A stretch of DNA of 64,000 nt. It comes from Lentilactobacillus otakiensis DSM 19908 = JCM 15040. GTDB lineage: Bacteria > Bacillota > Bacilli > Lactobacillales > Lactobacillaceae. The notes below the pieces were generated by a model. That model saw nothing but the letters and a program-made list of their open reading frames with translations. It made no database searches and was not told where the DNA came from. The DNA lies in the NCBI RefSeq assembly GCF_001434145.1, contig NZ_AZED01000013.1, positions 1 to 64,000 on the forward strand, in the 5' to 3' direction. The position numbers were made by a program, and so were the translations under genes. Positions 53,273 to 64,000 of the stretch are shown here, piece after piece. The stretch's first letter is position 1, and each line of letters opens with the position of its first letter.

Positions 53273-53581
53273 GTGCTCCTCCTTATCAATATTCATGTAA
53301 ATAAAAATCAACTACCAGCGGACAACACAAACGTGTGTGGCTGCCAGTAATTGAACGACATATAAAACCTTAACAAAAATATGCATCGAGTTCAAATGAT
53401 TAGCATATCAGTAAAATTCAAGTACGCGGGCATTGTAACCGCCTTTATAGTTGATGTTGATGGCATCAGACGGATTTTATACATTTAAATTGAATTTAGT
53501 TGCCAGGGTTGCTGTGATTGCTTTTAGGATAGGATTCTGAGCTGGTTTTCAAAAAAAGTTCAACTTTTTTGATTTTGGCAA
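53273..53581. other. Long gene-free region upstream of the glycine-betaine operon
   Basis: About 310 bp without a supported gene. On the minus strand possible -35/-10 pairs exist (for example TTGAAC with TAAGGT 17 bp on) but none is convincing. A weak interrupted stem (CAGC/GCTG around CACA/TGTG) lies at 53316-53345. Osmotic control sites could be here; I cannot identify them. Confidence 0.4.
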
Positions 53582-53617
53582 CAAAAAAACGCCAAAAATG
53601 AATGATTTTTGGCGTTA
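53582..53617 (-). terminator. Terminator after rlmD
   Basis: A stem of AACGCCAAAAATCATT and its partner (12 bp paired) is followed by seven T on the minus strand. Confidence 0.92.
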
Positions 53618-53622
53618 CAAAA

Positions 53623-54993
53623 CTATTTGTTTCGTTCCAGAACGGTAATTGATTCCACATGAACGGTCTGCGGGAATTGATCAACAGGTTGAATTGGTTG
53701 GTTAACCTCATAACCTTGATCAGTGAATAATTTGACGTCTCGTGCCAAAGTTGCAGGATTGCATGAAACATAGACAACCCGCTTTGGCTGCATCTTAACG
53801 ACACTATCGATCAAGCTGGCTTCAAGGCCCTTGCGTGGTGGATCAACGGAGATGACATCAGGCTTCAAGCCATCTTCCTGCCACTTAGCCATTTGTTCTT
53901 CGGCTTTACCAGCAACGAAGTGCACATTGGTCAAATTGTTGAGTTTGGCGTTCTTCTTAGCATCTTCAACAGCTTCAGGGACAATTTCAACCCCATAAAC
54001 TTGTTGGGCAACCCGGGCCATCGAAAGTGAAATCGTTCCGATCCCACAATAAGCATCAATCACCACATCATCAGCTGATAAATCGGCCTTCTTGGTGGCT
54101 AAATCATATAACTTTTCGGTTTGAACCGGGTTGACTTGATAGAAGGAACTCGCTGAGATGTCGAATTTTAATCCCAGCAAGGTATCTTCGATCGTACTCT
54201 TGCCAGCGAGCGTTTTATTCTCTTTACCCATCAAGGCGTTAGTCTTTTGTGGATTAACGTTTTGGACAATACTCTTGACTTCGGGCAATGATTTCTGGAT
54301 TTCAGCGACAATCTCACCGCTGCTTGGTAATTTTTCAGTCCGGGTAATCAAAACGATCATCATATCGTGGGAATAGTAACCGCGACGAACCATGATGTTT
54401 CGGACCACACCCTTATTGGCTTCTTCGTCATATGGCTGAACCCGAAATTTTCTTAAAATATCTCGGACAACGACAATGGCTTCGTCAATTTTAGGATCTT
54501 GGATATAGAAATCCTCAATTGGCACTAAGTCATGGGAATGCTTCCGGTAGAATCCGGTTTGGAGCTTGCCATTAATCAAACGGACAGGAATCTGGGCCTT
54601 GTTTCGATAATGAGTCGGATCATCCATGCCGATGGTTGGACTAACTTCAACATCCAGTTTCATCTTATCAAAGTCGACTTCGATTTGATGCTGTTTGAAT
54701 CTAAGTTGGGCATCATATTTTAAGTGTTGTAGGGGTGCAATACCGGTCTGAGTATAGGCCTTATCAACCAACTCAACTCGATCCTTGCTCTTCTTGTTAA
54801 TCTTAACAACTCGGCCAAAGGCAAAGTTCTTCTTAACCTTGATGACTTTCATTGTCACATTTTCAGTTGGCAATGCATTTTCAATAAAGATTGGGAAGTC
54901 ATCAATCTTTGCGACACCCAAGCCCTGGTAGGTCAGGTCGGTTATATCAACATCGTAATTCTGGTTCTTTTCAACTGGTACCATCTTTTTCAT
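53623..54993 (-). CDS. rlmD: 23S rRNA (uracil-C5)-methyltransferase, RlmD/TrmA-type
   Basis: 456 residues. An N-terminal TRAM domain (about 10-70) is followed by a SAM-dependent domain with VIDAYCGIGTISLSMA, DPPRKGLEAS and the catalytic Cys in VYVSCNPATLARD. In Gram-positives one enzyme, RlmCD, may methylate both U747 and U1939; which applies here is not visible. AAAAAAGGTG lies upstream of the ATG. Confidence 0.93.
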   Translation of the reverse strand: MKKMVPVEKNQNYDVDITDLTYQGLGVAKIDDFPIFIENALPTENVTMKVIKVKKNFAFGRVVKINKKSKDRVELVDKAYTQTGIAPLQHLKYDAQLRFKQHQIEVDFDKMKLDVEVSPTIGMDDPTHYRNKAQIPVRLINGKLQTGFYRKHSHDLVPIEDFYIQDPKIDEAIVVVRDILRKFRVQPYDEEANKGVVRNIMVRRGYYSHDMMIVLITRTEKLPSSGEIVAEIQKSLPEVKSIVQNVNPQKTNALMGKENKTLAGKSTIEDTLLGLKFDISASSFYQVNPVQTEKLYDLATKKADLSADDVVIDAYCGIGTISLSMARVAQQVYGVEIVPEAVEDAKKNAKLNNLTNVHFVAGKAEEQMAKWQEDGLKPDVISVDPPRKGLEASLIDSVVKMQPKRVVYVSCNPATLARDVKLFTDQGYEVNQPIQPVDQFPQTVHVESITVLERNK

Positions 54994-55071
54994 TTATTCA
55001 CCTTTTTTTACTCTTAGAAACAAAAATTGCGAAACGAAAACTTCGTAACGCAATTATAACATCTTATTAAA

Positions 55072-56070
55072 CTATTCTTTATCAGGGAGTTTGTCAACGC
55101 CTTTGACGAAGTTCTTTTCGACCCGTCGCATCTCATTAGTTTCCTCTGAGTACGCATCGTCTGGAATTTCATCCGTGTTGGCAAAAAACTCAATATGTTG
55201 CTTGAGGTCAATGAAAGTCATTGGTGCATCCCCACCGTATTCACCGTCGAGATTGATCTGCATACGATCATGGACTGGCTTAGCAGTAACTTTCCGGACC
55301 TTTTTGTAGATAATTCTAGGATCATCCACATGTCGACCGCCATTCAAGACTTTCGAAGCAAGATGAAGAATTTCAACCAAATTGCTGGTTTTGACGATAA
55401 TCAAAGTGAATTTACCGTCATCCAATGAAGCATCCGGAACAATCTGTTCAAAACCACCTACTGAGTTGGTTAGTGCCAAGAAAAACATTGAGGCCTTTCC
55501 CTTAAACTCTTCATTATCGTACTTGAGATCCATTTCAATGGGCTTGATTCGCGGCAATAATTCGGCACCACGAACCAAGTATGCCAAATAACCGAAGAAA
55601 GTCTTCAAATCTGAAGGCACATCATAAGTCAACTCGGTCAATAGCCCACCAGCGGCAATGTTGATGAAGTAATTGCCACCGGCTTTGCCAATATCCATCC
55701 TGATTGTCTGGTCCTTCAAGACAACTTTAGCGGCATCGACTGGATCTTCCCGTGGAATATGCAAAGCCCGCGCATAGTCATTGGTAGTCCCTGCTGGAAT
55801 GATTGCCATTTTGGGTCGCTTCTTCAACGGCGCAATGCCATTGACAACCTCATTGATTGTGCCATCACCACCAGCAGCAACCACCAACTCAAAACCGTCT
55901 TCAGCAGCCCGGCGAGCTTCATTCTTGGCAGAGTCTTTCGCAGGAGTTGTCGCATAAGCACTGGTTTCGTAACCAGCCTGCTCAAAAATATTCAAAATGT
56001 CGACTAGCTTTTGCTTGAGAAGTTCTCTTCCCGAAGTGGGATTGTAGATCACCCTGGCCCGTTTTCGCAT
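55072..56070 (-). CDS. dagK: Diacylglycerol kinase (YegS/DagK family)
   Basis: 332 residues from ATG 56070 (AGGA five bases upstream; the ATG two codons earlier overlaps it). The lipid-kinase motif is GGDGTINEVVNG (about 65-76), with NPTSGRE near the N-terminus. It recycles the diacylglycerol released by LTA synthesis to phosphatidic acid, linking it to ltaS in this window. It lies between gatB and rlmD in the operon. Confidence 0.94.
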   Translation of the reverse strand: MRKRARVIYNPTSGRELLKQKLVDILNIFEQAGYETSAYATTPAKDSAKNEARRAAEDGFELVVAAGGDGTINEVVNGIAPLKKRPKMAIIPAGTTNDYARALHIPREDPVDAAKVVLKDQTIRMDIGKAGGNYFINIAAGGLLTELTYDVPSDLKTFFGYLAYLVRGAELLPRIKPIEMDLKYDNEEFKGKASMFFLALTNSVGGFEQIVPDASLDDGKFTLIIVKTSNLVEILHLASKVLNGGRHVDDPRIIYKKVRKVTAKPVHDRMQINLDGEYGGDAPMTFIDLKQHIEFFANTDEIPDDAYSEETNEMRRVEKNFVKGVDKLPDKE

Positions 56071-56085
56071 ATTCATCCTGACTTT

Positions 56086-57507
56086 CTATTTACTCATTGA
56101 CTCTTTTAGCATTTTGTTGATAACTTGTGGGTTAGCTTTCCCATGAGTTTGTTTCATAATCTGACCAACCAAGAAACCGATGGCCCGATCTTTACCATTA
56201 TGGAAATCTTCAACTGATTGTGGATTGGCAGCCACAACTTCGTCAACGATTGGTTGAAGTTTGGCAGGGTCAGATAACTGAACCATGCCTTTATCTTCAA
56301 CGAATTTCTTAGGTTCTTCACCATTTGTGATCGCCTTGAAGACCTTTTTAGCCATCTTGGATGAAATGGTTCCATCGGTGATCAGTTTGATCATGGTTGC
56401 CAAATGTTCAGGCGTAATCTTAGTGTCCTGCAATTCAACTTGATTGTCGTTCATGTAGGCATTAACGTCACCCTGTAAGTAGTTGGCAGCCAATTTGGCG
56501 TCAGCACCATCAGCAATCATCTTATCGAAGAAGTCAGACATTTCCTTGGTCTGAGTGATAACCATTGCATCATAATCAGTAATGCCAAGTTCATTGACAT
56601 AGCGTTGACGACGTTTAGCAGGTGGCTCTGGTAGTTCCTTCTCAATAGAATCGATCCAGTCTTGAGAAATATTCAAAACTGGCAGATCTGGTTCTGGGAA
56701 GTAACGGTAGTCATCAGAACCTTCCTTCGTCCGCATTAAGATGGTTTGACCATTTGCCTCATCAAAACGACGAGTTTCCTGGGCAATCTTACCGCCTGAC
56801 ATCAAGACTCGTTGATGGCGTGCTTCTTCAAATTCCAAACCTTTTTTCACGTAATTAAATGAGTTCAAATTCTTCAATTCAGTCTTAGTACCCAATTCTT
56901 TTTGGCCGACTGGTCGAACTGAAATGTTGACATCAACCCGCATGGACCCTTCTTCCATCTTAACGTCAGAAATACCAGTAAACTGGATAACTTGACGTAA
57001 TTGTTCCAGGTATGCATATGCTTCAGCAGGTGAAGAAATATCAGGTTTGGAAACAATTTCAATCAATGGGGTTCCTTGACGGTTCAAGTCAACGTATGAA
57101 TATTCAGAGGCATGGGAGTTCTTACCAGCATCCTCTTCAATATGCATTTCAGCAATTCCAATCTTCTTTTTCTTGCCATCAATCTCAATTTCGACCCAGC
57201 CATCATGGGCAATTGGGGTCTCAGATTGAGTGATCTGATAAGCTTTTGGATTATCAGGATAGAAATAATTTTTCCGATCAAAATGTGGGTGGCGTTCAAT
57301 TTGTGCATGCAGCGCCAAGCCAGCCATGATGCCGTCGTGAACAACACCTTTATTGGTAGTTGGCAGCACACCAGGATAACCCCAATCTATCACGTTGGTG
57401 TTGGAGTTAGGTTCATCACCAAATTCTACAGGAGATGGACTAAAAATTTTGGAGTTGGTTTTTAATTCAACGTGGACTTCAAGTCCAATAGTCGTTTCAA
57501 AATTCAT
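56086..57507 (-). CDS. gatB: Asp/Glu-tRNA amidotransferase subunit B
   Basis: 473 residues, opening [20 protein letters not shown] and containing [14 protein letters not shown] and the C-terminal tRNA-binding YqeY-like domain. GatCAB converts Glu-tRNA(Gln) to Gln-tRNA(Gln) (and Asp-tRNA(Asn)). Its first base overlaps the gatA stop. Confidence 0.97.
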   Translation of the reverse strand: MNFETTIGLEVHVELKTNSKIFSPSPVEFGDEPNSNTNVIDWGYPGVLPTTNKGVVHDGIMAGLALHAQIERHPHFDRKNYFYPDNPKAYQITQSETPIAHDGWVEIEIDGKKKKIGIAEMHIEEDAGKNSHASEYSYVDLNRQGTPLIEIVSKPDISSPAEAYAYLEQLRQVIQFTGISDVKMEEGSMRVDVNISVRPVGQKELGTKTELKNLNSFNYVKKGLEFEEARHQRVLMSGGKIAQETRRFDEANGQTILMRTKEGSDDYRYFPEPDLPVLNISQDWIDSIEKELPEPPAKRRQRYVNELGITDYDAMVITQTKEMSDFFDKMIADGADAKLAANYLQGDVNAYMNDNQVELQDTKITPEHLATMIKLITDGTISSKMAKKVFKAITNGEEPKKFVEDKGMVQLSDPAKLQPIVDEVVAANPQSVEDFHNGKDRAIGFLVGQIMKQTHGKANPQVINKMLKESMSK

Positions 57508-58970
57508 TAGTTGTTGCCTCCCATCTTTGGTGTTTGTTTAGCAAAATCAGTTGATTGTTCGAAAGCACTACCAGCTTGGTAAACGGTTAATTCATCGTAA
57601 GGACGACCGATTAATTGGACACCAACTGGTAAGCCCTTGGAGAAGCCGGCAGGAACTGACATTCCTGGCAGACCGGCCAAGTTAACGGGCAAAGTCAAAA
57701 CATCGTTCATGTACATCGTCATTGGATCTGACACGTCCTCACCAATCCCATATGCAGGCGTTGGCGCAGTTGGTGCCAAAATCAAATCAAAGTCTTTAAA
57801 GACATTAGTGAAATCGTTAATCATCAAAGTCCGAACTTGAGCGGCTTTCTTGAAGTAGGCATCGTAAAAACCAGCTGAAAGTGAAAATGTTCCCAGCATG
57901 ATTCGACGCTTAACTTCGTCACCAAAGCCTTCAGAACGTGACTTAACGTACAGATCTTCCAGATTTTTAACGTCTTTGGCACGACGACCATACCGGATAC
58001 CATCAAAACGCTGTAAGTTAGATGAGGCTTCTGATGAGGAAATGATGTAGTAAGCAGCCACCCCATATTTAGTATGTGGTAACGATACTTCTTCAACCGT
58101 CGCACCCATTTTTTTGAACGTTTCAGCGGTGTCTAAGACGGTTTGCTTGATATCATCATCCAAACCTTGAGCCATAAATTCAGTTGGAATTCCAATCTTC
58201 ATACCCTTCACACCCTTATTCAAGGTGCTGGTAAAGTCGGGGACTTCCTTAGTTGATGAAGTTAAATCATGATCATCATGACCGGCAATCGCATTCATAA
58301 TGGTTGCATTGTCAGCAACGTTACGAGTAATTGGCCCAATTTGATCCAAACTTGAACCAAAGGCAATTAATCCCCAACGTGAAACTCGGCCATAAGTTGG
58401 CTTCATGCCAACGACACCGTTAAATGAGGCTGGTTGACGAATTGAGCCACCAGTATCTGATCCCAAAGCAGCGATCACTTCACCGGCAGCAACTGCAGCT
58501 GCAGAACCACCTGATGAACCACCGGGAACTTTAGTTGTATCCCAAGGGTTATGCGTAATCTTGAATGCTGAGTTTTCGGTTGAACCACCCATGGCAAATT
58601 CATCCATGTTCGTCTTACCAACCGTGATCGTTCCAAGCTTGTTCAACTTATCAACTGCAGTGGCGTCATAGATTGGCTTGAAGTTTTCAAGAATCTTTGA
58701 AGCAGCGGTCGTGGTTAAGCCCTTGGTAACCATATTATCCTTGATGGCAATTGGCATCCCCGACAAGACATTGTCAGCGTCAATCCCCTTTGCATCAACA
58801 TCGGCAGCCTTCTTCAAAGCCCCTTCGTTATCGACAGTAATAAAGGCGTTAATGTCACCATCAACGGCTTTAATATTATCTAATGTCTGTTGAGTCAGGT
58901 CCTTGGCAGAGATTTCTTTGTTGACCAGTTGTTTATGAATGCTGGTTAATGATTGATCAAAATAATTCAT
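57507..58970 (-). CDS. gatA: Asp/Glu-tRNA amidotransferase subunit A
   Basis: 487-residue amidase. The Ser-cisSer-Lys triad is in the amidase signature: Lys in PIAIKDNM, Ser-rich [14 protein letters not shown], and [16 protein letters not shown]. It frees ammonia from glutamine for GatB. Its start is coupled to the gatC stop by a one-base overlap. Confidence 0.97.
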   Translation of the reverse strand: MNYFDQSLTSIHKQLVNKEISAKDLTQQTLDNIKAVDGDINAFITVDNEGALKKAADVDAKGIDADNVLSGMPIAIKDNMVTKGLTTTAASKILENFKPIYDATAVDKLNKLGTITVGKTNMDEFAMGGSTENSAFKITHNPWDTTKVPGGSSGGSAAAVAAGEVIAALGSDTGGSIRQPASFNGVVGMKPTYGRVSRWGLIAFGSSLDQIGPITRNVADNATIMNAIAGHDDHDLTSSTKEVPDFTSTLNKGVKGMKIGIPTEFMAQGLDDDIKQTVLDTAETFKKMGATVEEVSLPHTKYGVAAYYIISSSEASSNLQRFDGIRYGRRAKDVKNLEDLYVKSRSEGFGDEVKRRIMLGTFSLSAGFYDAYFKKAAQVRTLMINDFTNVFKDFDLILAPTAPTPAYGIGEDVSDPMTMYMNDVLTLPVNLAGLPGMSVPAGFSKGLPVGVQLIGRPYDELTVYQAGSAFEQSTDFAKQTPKMGGNN

Positions 58971-59281
58971 TATTCGTTATCCCCGCTTTCATCAATAATG
59001 GTTGGCACTCTGATATACCCGTCGGCTGTATCCGGCGCATTATCAAGCAATGCTTGTCGTTGATTCCAGTTATCAGCAATGTCTTCGCGCATCACATTAA
59101 TTTGATCGGTGACACTGCTGGTAGGTTCGATACCATCTGTGTCAACTTCGCTTAAAGTTTCAAACAACCCAATAATTTGATCCAGTTGAGTCGTGAAATA
59201 AGGCAATTGATCATCGGCAATTTTGAGCTTTGCTAGTTCAGCAACGTGTTTTACCTGATCTTCGGAGATCTTTTCAGTCAT
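58970..59281 (-). CDS. gatC: Asp/Glu-tRNA amidotransferase subunit C
   Basis: 103 residues with the usual [17 protein letters not shown] start and the closing RVPTII segment. It stabilises the GatA-GatB complex. AGAAGG precedes the ATG. The 83-bp gap to camS may contain a weak promoter (TGGTAGAAT extended -10 on the minus strand). Confidence 0.95.
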   Translation of the reverse strand: MTEKISEDQVKHVAELAKLKIADDQLPYFTTQLDQIIGLFETLSEVDTDGIEPTSSVTDQINVMREDIADNWNQRQALLDNAPDTADGYIRVPTIIDESGDNE

Positions 59282-59364
59282 TGAAATCCTTCTCTCTTCT
59301 GAATATGTCCAAATTTTTATAACAACAATAATTCTACCATAGAAATAATGGCATTTTTTAGAAA

Positions 59365-60507
59365 TTAATAACTATTGAAAATATGAGCAGAAAATTTCTT
59401 CTCATTCTGCTTCCGACTCAAGAAACTCTGAATTCCTTCAGTCGATGATACGGTAATGTCGATCGGTGCATTTGCCGGCAAGTACCTTTGCGCTGCGTTT
59501 TGAATATATTGAGTGAAACTGATGATCTCAGTTTGACTATAGAATTGAGTGGTGATGCTGATGTTCATGCCACTCAATGACCCATCGGTATACTGTGCCT
59601 GTGCAGTGACCCCACTCAAATTCGGGAAGAAGCCTTGAATCTCTGATTTGAAGTTATCAAATGAGTCAGCGTCATTTTGACTTGGCCCCTTCTTATCAGA
59701 TTGCAGTGGAAAGACGTAGTTCTTTTGGTTAATCGTATCCCACTTGGCAATTTTGGTTTCACCGTCATCGTTCATTGAATAGGCAAAGAAATTACCACCG
59801 ACTAAACTGTCATCTGACGCTTGTTTGTATAACGCAATAATGATTGGAATATTTTTCAGGGCAGCCCGTTGCCGCAACCGTTTAATAACTTGGTTGGCAA
59901 TTGCTTTGCCTTGTTTCTTAACTTGCGCATTAGAGATATTGGTCTCATAAGTTGGCCCATAGGCAGTCTTTTTGTAATAATCAACTGAATTGATTCCCAA
60001 GCCAACGGTCATTGCAGACAACTTAAGAGATTTGCCGCTTTGAGTCATAAAATCTTGTTCATCAATTTGAGAAAGATAAATTGGATTTCGAGTATTCGGG
60101 TTGGTTGACTTGGACTTAACCGGGTTCAAACCAGTCGGATTGGACTTTGACTTGCGATCCAGCCATTTTTCAACTGTACTGGTTGAAAGGTATTGACCTT
60201 CTTGAAAAATGTACTTTTTAGTAGAGAATTCTTTCTTGGAGATGTCCAGCAAACCATTTTCAAAGCCCTTGATATTAAACTGATTTGATTCTTGGGAAAC
60301 GCTCACGCCCCGAGACTTACTAGTCTGATAACGACCGTTTTTAATAACCCCTTGATAATAATCGGTATTGGTTTGACCAGTTAGCTGCGTCTTAGTTTTT
60401 GAGCCACTTGAATTACTCGTGTCCTTCGATAAATTATCAACGCTCCCACACGCTGCCAACATAAATCCCGACAGAATGATTGAAATTCCCAGGATGATTT
60501 TTTTCAC
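59365..60507 (-). CDS. camS: CamS family lipoprotein (sex pheromone precursor type)
   Basis: The start is GTG 60507 with GGAGGAACG upstream, giving 380 residues; a reading from 60528 passes through that ribosome site. Signal peptide with lipobox LAAC (Cys around 19). The mature protein has the CamS repeat-like layout (NPRNPIYLSQIDEQDF-type segments, here NPNTRNPIYLSQIDEQDF). In enterococci and staphylococci the signal peptide yields a peptide pheromone (established); whether this is so here is unknown. It sits between ligA and gatC as in other lactobacilli. Confidence 0.9.
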   Translation of the reverse strand: MKKIILGISIILSGFMLAACGSVDNLSKDTSNSSGSKTKTQLTGQTNTDYYQGVIKNGRYQTSKSRGVSVSQESNQFNIKGFENGLLDISKKEFSTKKYIFQEGQYLSTSTVEKWLDRKSKSNPTGLNPVKSKSTNPNTRNPIYLSQIDEQDFMTQSGKSLKLSAMTVGLGINSVDYYKKTAYGPTYETNISNAQVKKQGKAIANQVIKRLRQRAALKNIPIIIALYKQASDDSLVGGNFFAYSMNDDGETKIAKWDTINQKNYVFPLQSDKKGPSQNDADSFDNFKSEIQGFFPNLSGVTAQAQYTDGSLSGMNISITTQFYSQTEIISFTQYIQNAAQRYLPANAPIDITVSSTEGIQSFLSRKQNEKKFSAHIFNSY

Positions 60508-60524
60508 GATTCGTTCCTCCATTG

Positions 60525-62570
<2,046 letters not shown>

Positions 62571-64000
62571 TTAATTTTCCTGCTTTTTAATTGGCGCAAA
62601 AGCGGCTAATAACCGCTTGATGCCTTCTTGTTTGAATGCAATATCGAGCTCCATATCTTCGCCGGTACCGGTGACTTTCACAACCGTACCAGTTCCCCAA
62701 GCCTTATGAGAAACTTTGTCACCAACGGCCCAGGCTTTTTTATCTGCGCCAGTACCCTTGGGACTTTCGACCACTTTACCAGGTCGATGATAAGTTGTTG
62801 CCGTGGCTCTTCTGGTTCGACGGTCAAATGGCGTCGTCAGCGGAGATTCAGTCTGCTGTTGGTTATCGCTATGAATGAGTTCGGGACTAATTTCGTTCAC
62901 AAACCGAGATTCCGGATTGTTTTGACGGCGGCCATACAACATTCTGGAATATGCATTGGTAAGATACAATTTTTCTTTAGCTCGTGTGATCCCCACATAT
63001 GCCAATCGACGCTCTTCTTGGAGTTCCGATTCATCGGCAGCTGCTCTGGAAAGTGGGAACAACCCCTCTTCCATTCCCATCAAAAAGACAACCGGAAATT
63101 CCAATCCTTTGGCAGCGTGTAACGTCATTAAAGTGACTTGAGCATTATCTTCTTCCAGGCTGTCCTGATCGGAAACCAAAGCCAAATCGCTCAGGAAGTT
63201 CACAAGATTTTGCTGCCCAGTTTCGCCTTCATTTTCTTCATCATATTTTTGGGTAACAGAAATAAATTCTTCCAAGTTTTCAAGTCGGGTCTGGGCTTCC
63301 AGTGATTTGGAAGCTTTCAAAGTGCTCAGATAACTGCTTTTATCAAGAATTTCTTCAGTAATATCGGTGATCGATAGTTGATCCATTTTAGCGGCTATCG
63401 CACTCATTGTTTGTTCGAATTCTGAGATTGAATTCTTGGCTCTCGTTGAAATTTCGTTAGCCAAATCAACGTTCTTTGACGCTTCAAGTAAGCTCCACCC
63501 ATGATCGTTGGCGAATAATCGCAGCCGTTCAATACTTGCCTGGCCAATGCCTCGTTTAGGTTCGTTAATCACCCGCTCAAAACTCATTGAATCGTTGGGG
63601 TTAGCCAATAATGTTAAATAGGACAACGCATCCCGAATTTCTTTTCGATCGTAAAACTTGTGTCCACCAACCATCGTGTAAGGAATGTTTGATTTCAACA
63701 GTGTCTCTTCAATCACACGCGACTGTGCGTTGGTTCGATACAAGATGGCAAAACTGCCGTAATTACGGTTGGGTTTGGCCATTTCTTCTTGAATCTTGGC
63801 CACGACATATCGAGCTTCGTCGTTTTCGGTCTGGCCGCGATAATATGAAATTTGATCGCCTTTTGGATTTTCAGTCCATAAGTTCTTGTCAGCCCGATTG
63901 TCATTATGAGCAATCACTGAGTTAGCAGCATCCAATACGGTTTTGGTCGAGCGATAATTTTGCTCCAACAGTGTCACATGGGCAGCAGGATAGTCTTTCT
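62571..64000 (-). CDS. pcrA: ATP-dependent DNA helicase PcrA, C-terminal part (cut by window end)
   Basis: The open frame continues beyond base 64000; the 5' part with Walker A is outside. Visible are motif III/IV region HVTLLEQNYRSTK, motif V (VTLMTLHAAKGLEFPVVFLMG) and motif VI (EERRLAYVGITRAKEKL), and the C-terminal tail with the SH3-like AWAVGDKVSHKAWGTGTVVKV domain that binds RNA polymerase in PcrA relatives. The first 23 bases of the visible gene (63978-64000) still encode protein. It lies 18 bp before ligA. Confidence 0.96.
   Translation of the reverse strand, partial: KDYPAAHVTLLEQNYRSTKTVLDAANSVIAHNDNRADKNLWTENPKGDQISYYRGQTENDEARYVVAKIQEEMAKPNRNYGSFAILYRTNAQSRVIEETLLKSNIPYTMVGGHKFYDRKEIRDALSYLTLLANPNDSMSFERVINEPKRGIGQASIERLRLFANDHGWSLLEASKNVDLANEISTRAKNSISEFEQTMSAIAAKMDQLSITDITEEILDKSSYLSTLKASKSLEAQTRLENLEEFISVTQKYDEENEGETGQQNLVNFLSDLALVSDQDSLEEDNAQVTLMTLHAAKGLEFPVVFLMGMEEGLFPLSRAAADESELQEERRLAYVGITRAKEKLYLTNAYSRMLYGRRQNNPESRFVNEISPELIHSDNQQQTESPLTTPFDRRTRRATATTYHRPGKVVESPKGTGADKKAWAVGDKVSHKAWGTGTVVKVTGTGEDMELDIAFKQEGIKRLLAAFAPIKKQEN

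Overview
The window reads as chromosomal DNA of a low- to moderate-GC Gram-positive of the family Lactobacillaceae. Supporting points are the lactobacillar fatty-acid gene cluster (fabZ-fabT-fabH-acpP-fabD-fabG-fabF-accB-fabZ-accC-accD-accA-fabI-birA), the pcrA-ligA-camS-gatCAB-dagK-rlmD block, a C69 dipeptidase, a ClpE chaperone and frequent TTG starts. Genus cannot be fixed without a database search. I see no prophage, insertion sequence or CRISPR array; the region is mostly core housekeeping, with a cell-envelope bias.

Layout. 1-5.7 kb: leftward operon for lipoteichoic acid (two GT4 glycolipid glucosyl/galactosyltransferases, a flippase-like membrane protein, an LtaS-type polymerase). 5.8-7.9 kb: ptsH-ptsI. 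8-10.6 kb: a small unknown gene diverging from clpE, which has a CtsR-type operator. 10.8-15.1 kb: a signal-less MucBP/SH3-like protein, a C69 dipeptidase and release factor 3. 15.3-18.9 kb: wall teichoic acid genes (tagF-type polymerase, a stand-alone GT N-terminal-like protein, tagD). 19-24.3 kb: AI-2E-type permease, DUF402 phosphatase, recX, flavodoxin, YihY/BrkB and UDP-GlcNAc 2-epimerase. 24.4-26.1 kb: gtrB-gtrA and a 48-residue membrane peptide behind a structured leader. 26.2-29.4 kb: two-gene amino-acid ABC transporter without an ATPase, and a GPH sugar symporter. 29.7-33.9 kb: tRNA-Arg(CCU), DEAD helicase, Gfo/Idh oxidoreductase, a small secreted or anchored protein and a GH25-like protein without catalytic acids. 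33.9-38.1 kb: gluconate regulator diverging from gntK-gntP. 38.1-49.7 kb: bioY, birA and the type II fatty-acid cluster under FabT-type operators. 49.8-53.3 kb: 3' remnant of a pyrimidine-nucleoside phosphorylase and a glycine-betaine transporter. 53.6-64 kb: rlmD, dagK, gatBAC, camS, ligA and the end of pcrA.

How the genes fit together. Malonyl-CoA formation (AccABCD, biotinylated by BirA, biotin imported by BioY) feeds the Fab enzymes. Their acyl chains supply the membrane lipids on which the LafA/LafB-like glycolipids and lipoteichoic acid are built. TagD and TagF-type proteins make glycerol-phosphate polymers, and the 2-epimerase may supply UDP-ManNAc for the wall teichoic acid linkage unit.

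The most unusual signal is not a gene. It is a family of about 125-bp dispersed hairpin elements (10650, 18348, 29620, 32879 and 33008, with a looser relative near 49764). They share end sequences, internal-loop positions and often the apical loop, while their stems differ in sequence but stay paired. Two supply the stop codon of the preceding gene, one abuts the tRNA 3' end, and two are arranged in tandem.
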